Notes: generated by a model not told the origin, from the sequence alone. A stretch of DNA of 64,000 bases from Tropicibacter sp. R16_0 (GCF_017743935.1 NZ_JAGHRE010000013.1:1-64000), one strand, 5' to 3'; positions 43,101 through 51,474 are shown, counted from the first letter of the stretch. Made by a program: numbers and translations.

Positions 43101-45353
43101 GGCGGCGCAATTGTGCTCTGGGAATTTGATGCCGATCCATACGATGGAGCCACAACCTATAGGGTGCAACGCATCGGCCAAGACTTTTCGCTGGACGGCG
43201 CGGACTTTGAGGTGATCCGTGAACCGCAAGGGGGGTATCATGACACGAACCCCCAGCTTGTTGCCTTACCGGATGGCGGGTTCCTTTTGGCGTGGAAAAG
43301 GCACGTCGAGCGGTTCTCGGACGAGAGCTTTTTGATTGTGCAAAGCTATGATGCGAATGGCACAAAGGTTGGACCGGAACGCCAGATCAGCGCATCAGAG
43401 CTTGGCAGCCCGACTTTCGGCAACACCACGCTTGACCCTGACCTTCCCGACCCTCAGTCCCTGTTGGTCGCCAGCAACGAGACCGGGGCGCTGGTCACCT
43501 ATGTCGAACAGGGTTTGTACGAAAACCAGTGGGGCAACTTAACCTACAAGAATTACCTGTTTACGCAGAAATTTGACGCAACCGGAGCCCCCGAAGGAGG
43601 GCTGAACCGAGTTGAAATCAGCGAGGCAATGAATTCCGGCGGGCTGCCTTACAGTCCGATCGCGTCAGCCTCTCATGCCAAAGCGTTGACACCGCTTGCA
43701 GATGGCACGTTTTTGTTTGTCACGCGCCTCAATTCCGGATTTCTGGATGCGCAATACCGCGGCACCATCCTTTCGTCCAACGGGACAGCGACCGGGCGAG
43801 CGTTCGACTTTGAGATGCCTCCGCTAGGAACCATCCGAGCCTCGAAAGACAACTATGTGGATTCAAGCTTCAGCGTTGTGCCCCTGGACGATGGCGGTTT
43901 CCTGTTGATCCAAGGCTACCATGACCCGAACCGCGATACCGACAATTACCTGTTCGGCGATGAGGTCTTTGCCAGACGCTTTGATGCGCAGGGCGATCCG
44001 GTAGGTGGGCTGTTGCAGGTGAACTCGGAAACGCGCGGTCCGCAGGATGCATCAGATGCCGCAATCCTGTCGGATGGAACCATTTTGGCGGCCTGGAAAA
44101 GTGAATACAGTGCAAGCGGCGGCACCCGAGACCCCGAAGGAACCCCGCACGACATCCGCGCTCAGCTGATTTCCGCAGCGGCCGTTCCTGCATCCTCGAC
44201 ACCTCCGATCACCGGAACTGAGGCGGGCGAGTTGATCGAAGGGACACCTGAACCCGATCAGATAAACGCATTAGGGGGCAACGACTGGATCCGTCCCCTT
44301 GTGGGGAACGACACGATTGATGGGGGCGCCGGGATCGACATGGTCGATTTCAGCACCACGCCGGTCAACCCGGCGCGAACGAACCTCGATTTCATGCTCT
44401 CGCTGGATCTGGGCGCGGGCACAGCCAACATCTTTGGTGGTGATGTCAATCGCCTGGTCAATGTCGAGAATGTCACGGGTACGATCTTTGCCGATGTGCT
44501 GACCGGGGATGCAGGCAACAATCGCCTGCGGGGGTTGGGAGATTACGATTGGTTCATCGCCACCGAAGGGAACGATAGCCTTGAGGGCGGGAACGGCTTG
44601 GATATGGTCAGCTTTGCCAATTGGGGCGGCACCGGATCACCAACAGTCACGGACATCCTGCGCCCGTTTTCGATAACGACGTTCAGCGGCGTCCGCGTGG
44701 ATCTGGCCGACCCGAGCAACAACACAAACCTCGCCGCGGGCCAAACGTTCGACAGCATCGAACGGATAACGGGCTCGTCACATCAGGACATCTTTTTTGG
44801 AAACGGTGAGCAGAACGATTTCCGTGGTCTTGGAGGGTATGATTTCTTTGTAAGCTCGGACGGTGGACGGGAACGATATTTCGGAGGGGCTGGGATCGAC
44901 ACGGTGTCCTATTTCAACGCACCGGCGGGCGTGATTGCCAGCCTGCGCAACGGGCCCCTCATTGATGGCGAACCTTCGGGGTACGGTACTGCGGGATACG
45001 CGACCCGCGATCTCTATTTTTCGATCGAGAATTTCATCGGGTCACGGCTGGATGATCAGTTGATCGGAAACGACCTGGTCAATCAGTTGCGCGGATTGCA
45101 GGGGGATGACTTCATTTTCGGATATGGGGGCAACGACCGGATACGCGGAGATCTGGGCGACGATACGCTGGATGGCGGCGCCGGGTCCGACTTTGCGATC
45201 TTTGGGGGAAATCGGGCGGACTATACCCTGACACGGATGTCTTCGACTCAGGTGACGGTTTCCGGACCGGACGGGACAGACAGCTTGGCCAACATTGAAT
45301 ATTTCGTCTTCGATGATGAGACGGCAAACATTTGGGAGCTGAGCGTCGTTTAA
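40185..45353 (+). CDS. Giant RTX-type secreted protein with Ig-like repeats
   Basis: This is a 1722-residue protein, acidic and rich in Gly, Asp, Thr and Asn. From the N-terminus there is a beta-rich head, then a block of DGGF-centred repeats (about 40560-41710; DGGFVITWISDEQDG, DGGFLATWQW, DGGFLVAWDAP), which resembles propeller-like RTX repeats. Four roughly 90-residue Ig-like/VCBS-type domains marked by NDAPTG and NDAPEG follow (about 41716-42830), then a second DGGF block (about 42890-44190). The C-terminal third has hemolysin-type calcium-binding nonapeptides (GGAGIDMVDF, GGNGLDMVSF, GGAGIDTVSY, GDDTLDGGAGSDFAIF) and an uncleaved C-terminal secretion signal region rich in small and acidic residues. 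Type I secretion is inferred; no ABC exporter is in the window. I chose the GTG at 40185 because GGGAG is seven bases upstream; TTG at 40140 is an alternative. The preceding 281 bases (39904-40184) hold no gene and are AT-rich. Confidence 0.85.
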   Translation: MTQRPYRATAYYSLSNVTFEGTQFRPGSTLSFETGGATRSYDHVHDVGNNGILTFDSDYWADDIYNRVFTGYTITGTDGREYGVFSSNVNRSTNQYYVPVGGDYQTTALIPSSGVSNTFQYNADAVVQFVVDPRIATYEGDSFLVNTYTPGYQWRPKVAALSDGGFVITWISDEQDGSNYGVYAQLYDGSGTPIGDEFRVNDITGGYQTNPVAIANPDGGFTIFWNSSSVSRMQKYQADGARVGEQVVVDVNSTVVFSTDQSGNFLAKRSDLNEETGAYQFGLRLVDAQGTASNLGSGFEVETVVNGNSGAVSRFEMGPLSDGGFLATWQWRRDGEEVESQIRAQRLDAGGDPVGDSFEIAEVGSHDARHLAMAALIGGGFAVVWDQGNNEYIRAFDSSGTALSDEVWLRPSWGGTSHREPAIVALRDGGFLVAWDAPDDDVSGMWAQRFDATGVAQGASFTLNLQLEGNQWHPALAELADGNVVATWAGLDRAGENTSFDVVARILEVNSAPSGELTLSGTAREDETLTGQSTVVDPDGIEDGTVVFEWLRNGEVIASASGTEFTLSQADVGAQISWQMRYTDGKGRAETVTSDFVVPENVNDAPTGGITIFGDGFEDTLHAVDRTLLRDEDGLGNSGAYVYQWFSNGIEIPEQTSSLFRPLQAHVNTNIHARLTYVDEQGSTETLETPARRIENVNDAPEGTLTFSGPIGVGLTQRADVSTITDEDGLGAFTFRWSRDFQEIPGATGQDYTLTADDLGKTLRVRATYVDGFGGNNRLDSEGVLMDNPGGGEISVTGLLIEGQTVQADISQFSDPDGTGSVAYQWYRNSSAINGATDVRYTLRENDIGQAISVEVHLTDPYGGETTGTSARSAPVGSISPTARGSEIQVTPNVNPPVNAGVSGYDPAVIALADDNFAIFWAQQRGTIGATSILGQRYDGEGATVGETITVAQDGEFTFSPHTALSALALTGGGAIVLWEFDADPYDGATTYRVQRIGQDFSLDGADFEVIREPQGGYHDTNPQLVALPDGGFLLAWKRHVERFSDESFLIVQSYDANGTKVGPERQISASELGSPTFGNTTLDPDLPDPQSLLVASNETGALVTYVEQGLYENQWGNLTYKNYLFTQKFDATGAPEGGLNRVEISEAMNSGGLPYSPIASASHAKALTPLADGTFLFVTRLNSGFLDAQYRGTILSSNGTATGRAFDFEMPPLGTIRASKDNYVDSSFSVVPLDDGGFLLIQGYHDPNRDTDNYLFGDEVFARRFDAQGDPVGGLLQVNSETRGPQDASDAAILSDGTILAAWKSEYSASGGTRDPEGTPHDIRAQLISAAAVPASSTPPITGTEAGELIEGTPEPDQINALGGNDWIRPLVGNDTIDGGAGIDMVDFSTTPVNPARTNLDFMLSLDLGAGTANIFGGDVNRLVNVENVTGTIFADVLTGDAGNNRLRGLGDYDWFIATEGNDSLEGGNGLDMVSFANWGGTGSPTVTDILRPFSITTFSGVRVDLADPSNNTNLAAGQTFDSIERITGSSHQDIFFGNGEQNDFRGLGGYDFFVSSDGGRERYFGGAGIDTVSYFNAPAGVIASLRNGPLIDGEPSGYGTAGYATRDLYFSIENFIGSRLDDQLIGNDLVNQLRGLQGDDFIFGYGGNDRIRGDLGDDTLDGGAGSDFAIFGGNRADYTLTRMSSTQVTVSGPDGTDSLANIEYFVFDDETANIWELSVV

Positions 45354-45370
45354 TTTGCCCTTGGCAAATT
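45352..45370. terminator. Short hairpin behind the RTX gene
   Basis: AATTTGCC (45352-45359) and GGCAAATT (45363-45370) form a perfect 8-bp stem with a 3-base loop at the stop codon of the giant gene. No T run follows, so function is uncertain. Confidence 0.4.
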
Positions 45371-45447
45371 GGGGGCTTGGGTAAATTCCAACGCGACGCG
45401 ACCCATTGGCGGTGGTGTCAGGCCACTGCCGCCTTTGCCTTTCGCGA

Positions 45448-46323
45448 TCAAGCAACCCGCATCACAGTGGGACGTCCAACTTCCGTTGCGATTTCATTCA
45501 GCAGTGCTCGGGCAGCGTCGCTGCGGATCTTGGGATTGGAGCGTGCGACATAGGCAATCGCCGGAGGCTCGGGGAAAACACCCTCGATAACCTCAATGTC
45601 TGGGGACACGTGCAAACCATTCATGAGCGCGACGCCAAGTCCGGCGCGTGTTGCAGCAAGAATGCCCGATACACTCGGACACTCGAGCACAGTCTCGAAT
45701 TGCAGCTCGGTTCCATCACTCTGCGCTTGGGCCCAATGCTTGTAGAAACAGTTCTGATCGAAGGCGAGGAACGGTACAGGTGCGTTCGGTTTCAGCGGCA
45801 GGTCATGTGACTTGATCCAGTGCAACCTGTCCTCATAGAGAACGATGTCGTCGCGCAGCACGTCGTCTCGCAGAACCTGAATTACTGCGATGTCGATCTC
45901 ACCCGATGACAGCCAATCGGACAATGTCAGGCTCTGGCCGATCCTTGTGCTGACTTTGGTGTCTGGATGCAACCGCGTGAACTTCCCCAGAATGCGCGCC
46001 ACATCACCGCCCGTTGTATCCTCGGTCATGCCCAATCGGATCGTACCTGCCAGTGGTTTCTTTCCCAGGGCGGCCAGCGCTTCGTCATGCAAGTCCATCA
46101 TTCGGCGCGCATATTCCAACAGGCGCGTCCCGGCCTCGGTGAACAAGGGCCCGCCCGCACGGCGCGCCAAAAGTTCACAATCCAATACGGTCTCGAGCCT
46201 CTTGATCTTGTGGCTCACTGCAGGTTGCGACAGCGCCAAATGCTCGGCCGCGCGGGTCACGCCGCCGTGGGTCGAAATCGCGACCAAGGCGCGCAAGCCT
46301 TCAATATCGAGACGTTCAGCCAT
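45448..46323 (-). CDS. LysR-family transcriptional regulator
   Basis: This 291-residue regulator has an N-terminal winged helix (MAERLDIEGLRALVAISTHGGVTRAAEHLALSQPAVSHKIKRLE pattern, about 1-60) and a periplasmic-binding-protein-like effector domain (about 90-285). It is divergent from the alpha/beta hydrolase with a 93-base gap containing a TGTCATGACA palindrome, so it probably controls that gene. The effector is unknown. Its coding strand runs tail-to-tail against the RTX gene. Confidence 0.9.
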   Translation of the reverse strand: MAERLDIEGLRALVAISTHGGVTRAAEHLALSQPAVSHKIKRLETVLDCELLARRAGGPLFTEAGTRLLEYARRMMDLHDEALAALGKKPLAGTIRLGMTEDTTGGDVARILGKFTRLHPDTKVSTRIGQSLTLSDWLSSGEIDIAVIQVLRDDVLRDDIVLYEDRLHWIKSHDLPLKPNAPVPFLAFDQNCFYKHWAQAQSDGTELQFETVLECPSVSGILAATRAGLGVALMNGLHVSPDIEVIEGVFPEPPAIAYVARSNPKIRSDAARALLNEIATEVGRPTVMRVA

Positions 46324-46338
46324 TCGGATTTCTTATCA

Positions 46339-46348
46339 TGTCATGACA
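46339..46348. promoter_or_regulatory. Palindrome in the LysR/hydrolase divergent region
   Basis: The perfect palindrome TGTCATGACA lies 16 bases before the LysR start and 69 bases before the hydrolase start. It fits a LysR half-site pair, but its length is short. Confidence 0.4.
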
Positions 46349-46416
46349 ACCATTCATTTGATGTATTTGATATCCAAACGCTATGGCTTGGGAAAGCAGA
46401 AAATGGAGTTTCCCTC

Positions 46417-47265
46417 ATGTCTCACCTCGTCGATCAACATGTCCTCATCAACGATACACGCATTGCACATGGCGTGCATGGCGACGGAGACCCCGTCGTT
46501 CTCCTCCATGGTACGCCGTCCTCTTCCTATATCTGGCGCAATGTCCTGCCGACATTGGTCGACGCAGGATACAAGGTGCATGTGTATGACCTGCTTGGCT
46601 ATGGCTTGTCAGAGCGTCCACAGGACCCGAGGATCGATACCTCCGTCACGGGCCAAGTTCCGATTTTGGAGGGGCTGCTTGGTGTCTGGGGGCTCAAAGA
46701 CTTCCACTTCATCGCCCATGATATCGGTGGCGGCGTTGCCCAGAGGTTCGGCATTCAGTCTCCGGATCGGTTGCGCAGCTTGACCATGATTGATGTGGTC
46801 AGTTTTGACAGTTGGCCTTCCAAACGCACGAGGGAACAGATGCAAGCGGGTTTGGAAAAGCTGATCAAGGCGACCGATGCCGAGCACCGCGAACACTTCC
46901 GCGACTGGCTCTACTCAACAGTTCAGAACAAGGAGCACTTGGCTGAAACCTCGATGGAGACCTACCTCGATTTCATCTGCGGTCCGGTCGGGCAGGGAAG
47001 CTTCTTTCAGCATCAAGTGATGCATTATGACCCCAAGCACACGGACGAGGTGGCCCTGCGCTACGCCGAACTTGGTCAAATTCCGGTGCAACTCATTTGG
47101 GGTGCGGATGATGCGTGGCAGGTCGTGGATTGGGCGCACAAACTGCATGCGGCAATTCCCGGATCAGAACTGCATGTGATTGAAAACTGTGGTCACTTCT
47201 CAATGGAGGATCAGCCAGAAAAGATCTCGGCATTGCTAGCAGACTTCCTCGGCAGGCATTCATGA
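46417..47265 (+). CDS. Alpha/beta hydrolase, haloalkane-dehalogenase/epoxide-hydrolase-like
   Basis: This 282-residue cytosolic alpha/beta-fold hydrolase has HGTPSSSYIW (31-40, oxyanion loop) and the nucleophile elbow AHDIGGGVAQ with Asp102 as nucleophile. Asp in place of Ser points to dehalogenases or epoxide hydrolases rather than esterases. IWGADDAW (about 225-232) supplies the acid, and the catalytic His is in ENCGHFSMEDQP near the C-terminus. A Trp/Asn halide-stabilising pair cannot be assigned from the motif alone. The start at 46417 is set by GGAG upstream; the longer frame overlaps the divergent LysR gene. A terminator follows directly, so it is a single-gene unit controlled by LysR. 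Confidence 0.9.
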   Translation: MSHLVDQHVLINDTRIAHGVHGDGDPVVLLHGTPSSSYIWRNVLPTLVDAGYKVHVYDLLGYGLSERPQDPRIDTSVTGQVPILEGLLGVWGLKDFHFIAHDIGGGVAQRFGIQSPDRLRSLTMIDVVSFDSWPSKRTREQMQAGLEKLIKATDAEHREHFRDWLYSTVQNKEHLAETSMETYLDFICGPVGQGSFFQHQVMHYDPKHTDEVALRYAELGQIPVQLIWGADDAWQVVDWAHKLHAAIPGSELHVIENCGHFSMEDQPEKISALLADFLGRHS

Positions 47266-47276
47266 AGTAATCATCG

Positions 47277-47317
47277 AAAGTTGCCGTTCATGAGGAGAAC
47301 TTGGACGGCAACTTTTT
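47277..47317 (+). terminator. Intrinsic terminator of the alpha/beta hydrolase gene
   Basis: AAAGTTGCCGT (47277-47287) pairs with ACGGCAACTTT (47305-47315) and runs into T5. It starts 12 bases after the stop. Confidence 0.88.
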
Positions 47318-47479
47318 CCGCTTAGGGCTGAGAACACTCATTGTATTTGACGCATCTCAGCTCCGCGCGGATCAAGATCTCAAAACGCGATTTCTGTGCA
47401 AACCTAAGGGTGGTGATGGTCTACCATAGGCCCGTGTGATCGGATGAAACTTCATTCGGGCGCGGCGAAGGGGGCAAAG

Positions 47480-48520
47480 ATGGCAAGCAAGTACAGTGCA
47501 GATACCGAGCGGGTGGAGGTGGAGGCTGCGCAAGCACGGTCTCTGGTGCGCGCGATTCTGGTGGCCAAGGGATGCCCGCAGGACATCGCCGAAGAGGTGG
47601 CAGAGCATGTGATCGAGTCCGACTGGTCCGGGGTAGAGTCGCACGGGACTTGGCGCATCCTTCCTTATGCGGGGTATTACGACAGCGGGTATCTGAAACC
47701 GGACGTGCGGCCCGAGTTGAAGCAGAACGCCAAAGGGGCCTGGATCGTGGATGGTCTCGGCGGGATCGGTATCCCGGCGATGAGTATTGCCACGCGCGAT
47801 GTGGTGGAACGTGCCAAAGCCACTGGGATGGCAGCGATCGCCTTGCATAATGTGGGGCACACCGGACGGCTTGGCGCTTTTGCGGAAGAGGCCGCCAAAC
47901 AGGGCTGTCTGATCATCATCATTGGCGGAGGCGGGCGCAAGAACTGGCGGCCGGTGGCCCCGTATGGCGGGCGCAAGGCGCTGATGTCCACGAACCCTTG
48001 CAGCATCGGTATCCCCGGCGGGGATCGTGGCCCGGTGGTGGTGGACTTTGCCACCTCTGCCGCTGCGGCGGGCTGGGTCTATGGCGCCAAGATCGCGGGC
48101 GCGCATCTGCCCGAAGGTGTGCTGATCGACAAAGAGGGCGCGCCGACCACCGATCCACAAGACTATTTTGATGGCGGCGCGATCCTGACCGCAGGGGGCG
48201 CCAAGGGCTATGCGCTGTCGGTGGCGGCCGAGATGATCGCCGAGGCGTTGCTGGGGCCTGCAACGACGGAATGCAACTGGCTGATGCTGGCGATGGATTG
48301 TTCGCTGTATCGCGAACCAACACAGATGCAGAGCATCGCCGAAGAGATCCTGGATGAGTTCCGCAACTGCCCCCCGGCCGCAGGCTTTGACCGGGTCGAG
48401 ATCCCCGGAGAGCGCGAGGCGGATGCTCGGGTTGGAAACCAAGGCAAACCAATTTCCCTTCCCTTGGCCACGTGGAAACATATTATCGAATTGGCAGATG
48501 ACTTGGATGTTCCGCTTTAG
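47480..48520 (+). CDS. Ldh-family malate/L-lactate-type dehydrogenase
   Basis: This 346-residue NAD(P)-dependent oxidoreductase is of the LDH2/MDG family (ureidoglycolate, sulfolactate and malate dehydrogenase relatives). Typical positions are SDWSGVESHGTWRILPY (about 47-63), catalytic His in NVGHTGRLGAFAEEA (about 122-136), ALMSTNPCSIGIPGG (about 162-176) and LPLATWKH at the end. The start at 47480 has AAGGGGG upstream; the frame from 47444 is longer only in non-homologous residues. It may oxidise a 2-hydroxy acid such as sulfolactate or ureidoglycolate. No partner gene is in the same direction next to it apart from a 58-base gap before the DUF4345 gene. Confidence 0.88.
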   Translation: MASKYSADTERVEVEAAQARSLVRAILVAKGCPQDIAEEVAEHVIESDWSGVESHGTWRILPYAGYYDSGYLKPDVRPELKQNAKGAWIVDGLGGIGIPAMSIATRDVVERAKATGMAAIALHNVGHTGRLGAFAEEAAKQGCLIIIIGGGGRKNWRPVAPYGGRKALMSTNPCSIGIPGGDRGPVVVDFATSAAAAGWVYGAKIAGAHLPEGVLIDKEGAPTTDPQDYFDGGAILTAGGAKGYALSVAAEMIAEALLGPATTECNWLMLAMDCSLYREPTQMQSIAEEILDEFRNCPPAAGFDRVEIPGEREADARVGNQGKPISLPLATWKHIIELADDLDVPL

Positions 48521-48578
48521 GGCAGGGGTAGCGTCGCCCGTCTGTGCTTTGAAACTGAATTGATGGACGGAGTTTGAA

Positions 48579-48962
48579 GTGACGGACAGGTTAGTTCTTT
48601 TGTTGGGTGCCGTAGGATTGGTGCCAATTGCCTTGTCTTATGGTCTGATGCCTCAGACCACCGTGACATGGTTGTTTGGCTTCCCCGTGGAGGGGACAAA
48701 TCAGACCCATATTTTTCGCGCGATCATGGGGCTCTATCTGGCAAACGCCGCTTTTTGGCTTTTTGCAGTGTTTCGACCCGGGCTGCGCAGAACTGGATTG
48801 TGGATCATGGTGTTGTTCATGGTGGGGCTGGCAGCGGGGCGTGTGCTGAGCATTGTTGTAGATGGAATGCCGGGGATCGTGCTTTGGGCTTACCTTGGAG
48901 CAGAAGTAATTTTTGCCCTGCTGGCGATCAACTGTCTAAAGCAGACGGAGAAGCCTTCATGA
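48579..48962 (+). CDS. DUF4345-like small membrane protein
   Basis: This 127-residue protein has four hydrophobic segments (about 5-25, 44-64, 72-92 and 98-118), the pattern of DUF4345 proteins of unknown role. RAIMGLYLANAAFWLFA is the clearest family-like stretch. GTG start, with GGAG upstream. It is coupled to the next gene by ATGA overlap, forming a two-gene unit. Confidence 0.7.
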   Translation: MTDRLVLLLGAVGLVPIALSYGLMPQTTVTWLFGFPVEGTNQTHIFRAIMGLYLANAAFWLFAVFRPGLRRTGLWIMVLFMVGLAAGRVLSIVVDGMPGIVLWAYLGAEVIFALLAINCLKQTEKPS

Positions 48963-49816
48963 CACTTCATAAGCAAATGCTTCTAGGAGCGATCATTTCG
49001 TCGTTCTTCTCGATCGAAGCAACGGCGCAGCAAGCTGTCCAAAACCAAGTGGACCAAAACGCCGAAGCCGTTCAAAGGGCGGCAGAAGAGGCCGGGTTGG
49101 ACGCTGTTGTTGCAATTGACCACGCCCGTTTAGCTGCAGCCGAAGGTGTCGAAATGCCAGCCTCTCGGGTACAGGTGTTTTCGGATGCTGAACTCAATAC
49201 GGCGATACTGTCTCAGAACATCAGAGCGGGTTTGGACCTACCTTTGAGGGTCCTGTCCTTTGACGAAAAGGCCAAGGCCACCGTTATGTACACCGATTTT
49301 GCCTTTCTCGGTAAACGTCATGGTCTGACCTCGTCCGAACTGGCGGATGCGTTCAAGGCACAGATGGGTTCTGCTCTGGCTCCAATAGAGGCGATTGCCG
49401 CCCCAACTCAGGGATTGACGGAAAATTATGGTGTTCTGGAACTGGTTTCCGCCCACGGACATTCTGAGACCATCGAACGACTACGAGCAGCTGTCATGTC
49501 ACAAGGTGATACTGTTTGGTTCGGAGAGGTAGACTTTACCTTGGATGCTAAGGCGCTGGGCCATGACATTGGACCGGCAACTCTGTTGTTGTTTGGCGGC
49601 CCCGCACCGGGTGGCGTGGCCATGGCAGAATTCCCGTCCATCGGGTTGGACGCCTTTTGTCAAAAGCTGCTGGTTTTTGAAGGTTCCGACGGCTCGGTCA
49701 GGGTCATCTACAACGACATCGCAGCGCTGGCCGAGCTTCATTACGGCAAAACGATAAAGCTGCATCACCAGTTGAACGAACGTTTGACCGCGACGTTTTC
49801 AAAGGCTGTCAAATAG
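48959..49816 (+). CDS. Secreted protein with two DUF302 domains
   Basis: This 285-residue protein has an N-terminal signal peptide (cleaved near residue 23, ATAQQ). Two consecutive DUF302-like domains follow, one about 35-150 (AEEAGLDAVVAIDHARLAAAE; KATVMYTDFAFLGKRHGL) and one about 165-280 (TIERLRAAVMSQGDTVWFGEVDF; LDAFCQKLLVFEGSDGSVRVIYNDI). DUF302 is a small fold of unknown biochemical role that often occurs in heme- or redox-linked operons. Its ATG overlaps the DUF4345 stop. The protein is predicted periplasmic. Confidence 0.8.
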   Translation: MTLHKQMLLGAIISSFFSIEATAQQAVQNQVDQNAEAVQRAAEEAGLDAVVAIDHARLAAAEGVEMPASRVQVFSDAELNTAILSQNIRAGLDLPLRVLSFDEKAKATVMYTDFAFLGKRHGLTSSELADAFKAQMGSALAPIEAIAAPTQGLTENYGVLELVSAHGHSETIERLRAAVMSQGDTVWFGEVDFTLDAKALGHDIGPATLLLFGGPAPGGVAMAEFPSIGLDAFCQKLLVFEGSDGSVRVIYNDIAALAELHYGKTIKLHHQLNERLTATFSKAVK

Positions 49817-49836
49817 AGCTGCGATGCGCGTTATGG

Positions 49837-50295
49837 TCATTCCGCCTCGCGGGCCTTGTCCAGATATTCTCTCACCTCGATCAGCATTGGCAAGGCGTCT
49901 GCAATTTGTGAAACGTTGATGCGCTGGGCCATCTGCGCCATGTCCGGGCCAAGGGCTGCGATGGCGTTTTCGCGAAAAGCGCGGCCCTGATCGGTGAGCA
50001 TCACGCATTTTGACCGGCTGTCCTTGGGGTTTGGCTCAAATGCGATCAAACCGGCTTTGTGCAGACCTTTGAGCGTGTGGGTCATCGAGGTTTTGGGCAC
50101 CTGCAACGCCTGCGCAATCGACAGGGGCGTGCGGCCATCGCCTAGACGGGTCAGGTGGTTCAACACCGCAAAATGTGAGACCAGAAACCCGTCCGGCAGA
50201 CGGGTTTCGAACAGGCGGCTGGACAGTTGGCTGATGATGCCGATCTCGTTGAAAAGGGTAAAGATCGTTGGAATGTCCTGTTCAGGTTTGGACAA
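49837..50295 (-). CDS. MarR-family transcriptional regulator
   Basis: This 152-residue winged-helix regulator has helix-turn-helix TPLSIAQALQVPKTSMTHTLKGLHKAGLIAFEPNPKDSRSK (about 58-98), typical of MarR. I place the start at TTG 50295 because GGAGG lies six bases upstream. The frame extends to 50388 but contains no ATG in the homologous part. The start lies inside the last 14 bases of the upstream nitroreductase gene, so the two are translationally coupled. It probably represses that operon. A direct repeat at 51444-51474 is a candidate operator. Confidence 0.85.
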   Translation of the reverse strand: MSKPEQDIPTIFTLFNEIGIISQLSSRLFETRLPDGFLVSHFAVLNHLTRLGDGRTPLSIAQALQVPKTSMTHTLKGLHKAGLIAFEPNPKDSRSKCVMLTDQGRAFRENAIAALGPDMAQMAQRINVSQIADALPMLIEVREYLDKAREAE

Positions 50296-51427
50296 GTTTT
50301 GCCTCCAATGGCCAGCGTGGGCTTGGCGCCACCTGCGGACCGTACCCGATGCGGGCAAACATTTGAACCGTTCCCCCGTTCGGCGCAAGGCGGTTGTGGA
50401 TGTCGCGGTAAAGCTCTGCCATTTCAGGATATTCCTGCAAGGCCTGGCTGAGCGGCTGCATGCCCAAACCGATGTCCGTAGCGGCCAGGTTGAGCCTCAC
50501 CCAATCGGCGCCTGCCGCGATCTGATCGCGGCGGGTGTTGGTCTTGGTCACCAGCCAGATGTGCCCCATCGCCGTATCGGTGTTGGCAAAGACGGCATCC
50601 AGCCCGCCGGTATAGGCCATCGAGGTTGTGTCCAGCGCCACGTCTCGTGTGAACAGACCGGTCATGTGAAGCGTTTCAAACATGGGCCCGGTAAAGTCGA
50701 TACCATCGGGGTTGGCGTCGACTTCGCGGTGGCCGATGCGGAACAGATCGACACTTTCCTTGTAAGTCGCCGGTGTTTCGATCTCGATCCTCAGCGCTTC
50801 GTGCGACAACTCGCGATAGGTGGCGATGTCATCAGGCTCTAATGAGCCGCCAAAGGTTGTTGCGGTTGCGGCGGCTTGCAGGGTGCCAAGTTCGGACGGA
50901 AGAACCGCGCGGGTGGTGTCAAAGGGCTCTTTGAGGGAGCGGCGGTTCATCACATGGGCAAAGAGCGGATCGGGGCGCTGGTTCGGATCTTTGGCAAATC
51001 GGGCGCGGGCTATGGGGCGATTGTCGAGCCTCGTCGGATCTTCGCCTTCGGGGAAAAGGTCCATATCGACGCGGTAGCCGTCCTGGGCGGCTGCCATGCG
51101 CATGACCTCTAGGAAGCAACCAAGACCGATGGTGATCTGACGGCTGAAGGGGTCGGTTTCCGGCAGAACCCGATCCGGGTCGCAAAACAGGGTGACCTCA
51201 TCCTTTTGGGACAGGTCGACCACCCAAGGCTGCCGGTTGTGCGGGTTGGGGGCGAGCAGGGCAAAGGACAGCGCGTTGCGGCGCGGATCGGCGTATTGCC
51301 CGGCAAGGGTCCAAGGGCGCAGGGCCTGATTTGGGCGACGGGTGATGGTGTATCCGGCGGTGGCGGACGCAGCGACGATGCAACCGCCGCCAATCAGTGC
51401 GAGGGTCTTACGGCGAGAAAGGGACAT
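50282..51427 (-). CDS. Acg-like FMN-binding nitroreductase-type protein
   Basis: This 381-residue protein of the nitroreductase superfamily resembles the Acg family of two-domain FMN proteins that lack nitroreductase activity. An N-terminal export signal (SLSRRKTLALIGGGCIVAASATAGY, about 2-26) has a twin-arginine-like RR and a hydrophobic core, so the protein is predicted exported. FMN-binding features are LAPNPHNRQPW (about 54-64) and MNRRSLKEPFD (about 150). FARIGYGP near the end is a family C-terminal block. The start at 51427 is supported by GGAG AGCCCTC upstream. It heads an operon with the MarR regulator. Confidence 0.82.
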   Translation of the reverse strand: MSLSRRKTLALIGGGCIVAASATAGYTITRRPNQALRPWTLAGQYADPRRNALSFALLAPNPHNRQPWVVDLSQKDEVTLFCDPDRVLPETDPFSRQITIGLGCFLEVMRMAAAQDGYRVDMDLFPEGEDPTRLDNRPIARARFAKDPNQRPDPLFAHVMNRRSLKEPFDTTRAVLPSELGTLQAAATATTFGGSLEPDDIATYRELSHEALRIEIETPATYKESVDLFRIGHREVDANPDGIDFTGPMFETLHMTGLFTRDVALDTTSMAYTGGLDAVFANTDTAMGHIWLVTKTNTRRDQIAAGADWVRLNLAATDIGLGMQPLSQALQEYPEMAELYRDIHNRLAPNGGTVQMFARIGYGPQVAPSPRWPLEAKLVQT

Positions 51428-51443
51428 GAGGGCTCTCCACTTG

Positions 51444-51474
51444 GTGCGATATCGTATTAAATAGTGCGACATCG
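51444..51474. promoter_or_regulatory. Direct repeat before the Acg-marR operon
   Basis: GTGCGATATCG (51444-51454) and GTGCGACATCG (51464-51474) are near-identical 11-mers 20 bp apart, i.e. two helical turns. They flank an AT-rich TATTAAATA and lie just upstream of the operon, as a MarR operator would. Confidence 0.5.

Noticed and set aside
41562-43241. 559-codon frame antisense to the RTX protein
   Set aside because: The plus-strand protein has clear repeats; the antisense product has none and no start site.
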